Shown here: positions 61,737 to 64,000 of the stretch, one piece after another | How positions within the stretch are numbered: position 1 is the stretch's first letter | Layout: each line of letters starts with the position of its first letter | NCBI RefSeq assembly: GCF_907164915.1 | Contig: NC_061867.1 | Coordinates: 46,348,242 to 46,412,241 of the forward strand | Source: Impatiens glandulifera | Lineage: Eukaryota; Streptophyta; Magnoliopsida; Ericales; Balsaminaceae | Direction of reading: 5' to 3' | Length of the DNA stretch: 64,000 nt | Translations under genes and position numbers: made by a program | Notes under the pieces: model-generated | What the model saw: only the letters and a program-made list of their open reading frames with translations | Database searches by the model: none | Told to the model about the DNA's origin: nothing

Positions 61737-61840
61737 GAGTTCGATTTCAAAGGTACCCAGATTGATCGGCGTAAGGCCTAGCTCTCGTGCAGCTCCGAAC
61801 GCCGGCGAGTATTTGAGAGAAAAATGCTGCTTGAGATAAA
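61737..61840 (-). promoter_or_regulatory. Probable non-coding first exon and promoter edge of SRP19
   Basis: An island of normal GC content contains GAACGCCGGCGAG-complement sequence and a minus-strand donor candidate (CTCACG/GTACGG near 61736). It is flanked by AT-rich DNA on the far side. It fits as the 5' UTR exon that splices to the acceptor just before the SRP19 ATG. Confidence 0.5.
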
Positions 61841-63189
61841 ACCTAGGATAACAATAAATTGTTATTTTTATGGTCAATAGTTTTAAATAAATAAATAAAA
61901 ATGTTTACTTTATTGATTTAATATTTATATCACTTTTTATTTTACTTAAGGATTAAGAAGAAAATAAAAATATTTATCAACAAAAGTTTCTATAGCATCA
62001 CTTAAAATTTATCAAAACATTATGTTTTACATTATTTAATCTAATTAAACCTTTTTTTTTTTTTACAAAATACAAATAACATCACTCCCATTTTTTTATT
62101 TTAATTTCTACAAAGAATACTTTTCAAATGTGATAATTAAATAGAAAAAATAATAAATCTTTAAAATGAGAAATTTATAAATTTCAAACAACATTTTTAA
62201 AGACTTAAAATGTCTCAATATATAACATACTTCAGCCTCCCAAAATTAATTTAAAAAATTACTTTTTTTTTTATAAAAATAAATTTTAAACAATACATTT
62301 AATGCACCATAGTTGATTAACTAATAACTTGAATAGTTAGAGGTGATTCATTTAAATCAACAATGAGTGAATTTTAGTAATAAAATGGTTACTTGAATAA
62401 TAAAAAAAAACATAATTAAAAACTTCATTAGCCTTTGAAATATTTAAAGAAATAAAATAATAAGTTATTTTATTTTTAAACATTTTCAACCAGTTATGAA
62501 TTAAATGAATTTGTTTGGGAGTTAATTAACTGTCGAATAATTATTAAGAAGGTTAATAATTATTAAGAAAGTCAATTAACCGCATTATTTAATTTTGATA
62601 TTAATTAGTAAATTGATTAGATTTTATTTTAAAATTATGTTGATTATAAGTTAAAGACTTATTTAGACTAGAGATAATAATTTAAAACTTATTTTTGTAA
62701 TTGGGACAATGTAAATAATGAGTGAATAATCAAAAAAATTTAATTGAGTTATTTTTATTTTTCTCAATTTTTATGTCATCTTTCTTCACTTTTAAATCTC
62801 CTTCCACAGATTTTATCAAATTGATCTCTGATTGATTTGTTCATATTATTATAGCAAATTTAGGCAAAGAAAAAGGCGGATCTATTGATCTTATCAAAAT
62901 AAGACACGGCTTCTGGATCTTCGGATATCAAAGTAACTTCTGTACCTCAACTTTTTGAAATTCCAGTAGAATCATATATTACTCGCATGTCGATGGTTTT
63001 AGAGCCAAATTGAGTTTTGAATCCAAGTCGTACACCAACTATGACTCATATCCCTAACCATAACATCAAGAATCCAAACTAGAACCCTAATCAAACAACT
63101 ACGAAAATGAAATACAATAATGAACCTCTTCTTTTATACATCCAATAGATCATCCAAGCCTAAACATTACCACAAACATTCTCACTAGA
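61841..63189. other. AT-rich intergenic sequence, nothing recognised
   Basis: Homopolymer-rich DNA without ORFs, RNA genes or element termini. Sequence near 62880-63190 is less AT-rich and may already belong to the retrotransposon fragment that follows. Confidence 0.4.
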
Positions 63190-64000
63190 AGAACAAAATT
63201 AATTCGGATGGAGTCTAATTATTCGACTTGCTTTTCAAGCGAAAACTAAGATAGACTTTATTGATGGTTCATGTCCATATTCAAAAGATCAAGAGGATAC
63301 AAACTAGCGGAGTAATGTTGATGCCTTAGTTATGACTTGGATTATGAATACAATATATGCAAGGATTGGAAAAAGATTTCAATCCAAGAAAACCAGTCGT
63401 GATCCGTGGCTTGAGATCAAAAGTCTAGATATGAAGAAAATAATGGTCCTCATACAACCTTCAAAAAGATATTAACTTTGTCCAACAAGGTGACCTTGAC
63501 TTAGAAGAATATTATTATAAGGTAAGATTGTTGTGGGATGAGATGATGGGGTTAAAACCTCTAAGAGGATGCAAATGTAAATGATTCGATTTGATTGTGA
63601 TGGATGCTTTCTTGAAACATAAATGTTTTAAAATGACGAGGAACTTAAACTTCTTCCATTTTTTATGGGGCTTGATGATAAATATGAGTATATTAAAGAT
63701 CAAATTCTAATGCAAGATCCATGGACATATGTTTACAAATCATTACTATACTTCAGAATGTTGAAAAGAGAAGACTTTTTTCAAAAATCTACAATGGTGA
63801 TAAAAAAAAGGGTGAAAGAGAGCTTATCATCCTCCAAACAAGTCTCTAATTAACTAGCCTCACTATGGAGACAGATGACACATGAATGATGGTTGTTTTA
63901 AGTTGATTGTTCGGACTAGAAACAACCAAAAGATAATACGATCAAGAAAAGACCATCGACTACTTTTGTTCATGCCATTGCAGACAAATATGATTTCCAA
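63190..64000 (+). mobile_element. Ty1/copia gag fragment (degenerate), running to the window edge
   Basis: Discontinuous plus-strand frames read IRLAFQAKTKIDFIDGS, then VDALVMTWIMNTIYARIG, and further on MGLDDKYEYIKDQILMQDPW followed by VYKSLLYFRMLKRE. In order and wording this matches the copia gag (UBN2/retrotran_gag type) pattern, with 'FxxGLND.Y..I..QIL..DP' as the core. Several stops and frame changes show decay. No LTR was seen upstream; the rest lies beyond the window. Confidence 0.6.

Overview
The window looks like nuclear DNA of a eudicot plant. It is very AT-rich, genes are split by short GT-AG introns, and it carries plant-type families: a ZIFL-type major facilitator transporter, an ABCG10-like half transporter, PRMT3, SRP19, and a tRNA-Lys(UUU) with a T-run terminator. 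Most of the rest is layered transposable elements. The species cannot be named from the sequence.

Host genes. (1) 16707-18503, minus: intronless ABC transporter G family half transporter. (2) 25394-28999, plus: seven-exon PRMT3-type arginine methyltransferase. (3) 29627-29699, minus: tRNA-Lys(UUU). (4) 51336-57366, plus: seventeen-exon ZIFL-like transporter whose exon phases all close to 489 residues. (5) 58680-60626, minus, plus a probable 5' UTR exon near 61737-61840: SRP19. They are unrelated housekeeping or transport genes with no evident joint function.

Transposon layers. 1-10 kb holds tandem repeats, LTR-like and CACTA-like remnants and a hAT copy (7795-9707) with an 8-bp target duplication and a gutted transposase. 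10.6-15.0 kb is a three-level nest: a TAGGGGTG-ended element contains a hAT element (target duplication CCTAAAAT), which contains a long-TIR Mutator-like element (target duplication CTTAAGCC). That innermost element carries captured pieces of a U1-70K spliceosomal protein gene. 31.9-45.5 kb is a larger nest: an outer hAT-like element contains a Helitron, which contains a 10.9-kb Mutator-like element (32702-43609) and a second hAT element (43715-44888). A LINE fragment follows, itself broken by a Helitron, and then a 1.46-kb Helitron made of tandem units.

The most remarkable object is the 10.9-kb Mutator-like element. It has 394-bp TIRs and an 8-bp target duplication. It carries a captured tandem-BRCT (BRCA1/BARD1-like) gene part, a transposase gene from which the catalytic core is missing, and on the opposite strand a DUF1985/Ulp1-protease gene of the kind known from KI-MULEs (Kaonashi elements). 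Inside the Ulp1 gene, 38997-41097 is an array of eleven short exons separated by near-identical introns of about 88 nt. Every exon but one is a multiple of three and the phases I read are 0-0, so whole exon-intron units seem to have been amplified in tandem to build a variable acidic linker. The gene now carries several lesions.

Also notable: the roughly 3-kb region upstream of the ABCG gene is tandemly duplicated (about 18540-21570 and 21571-24260).
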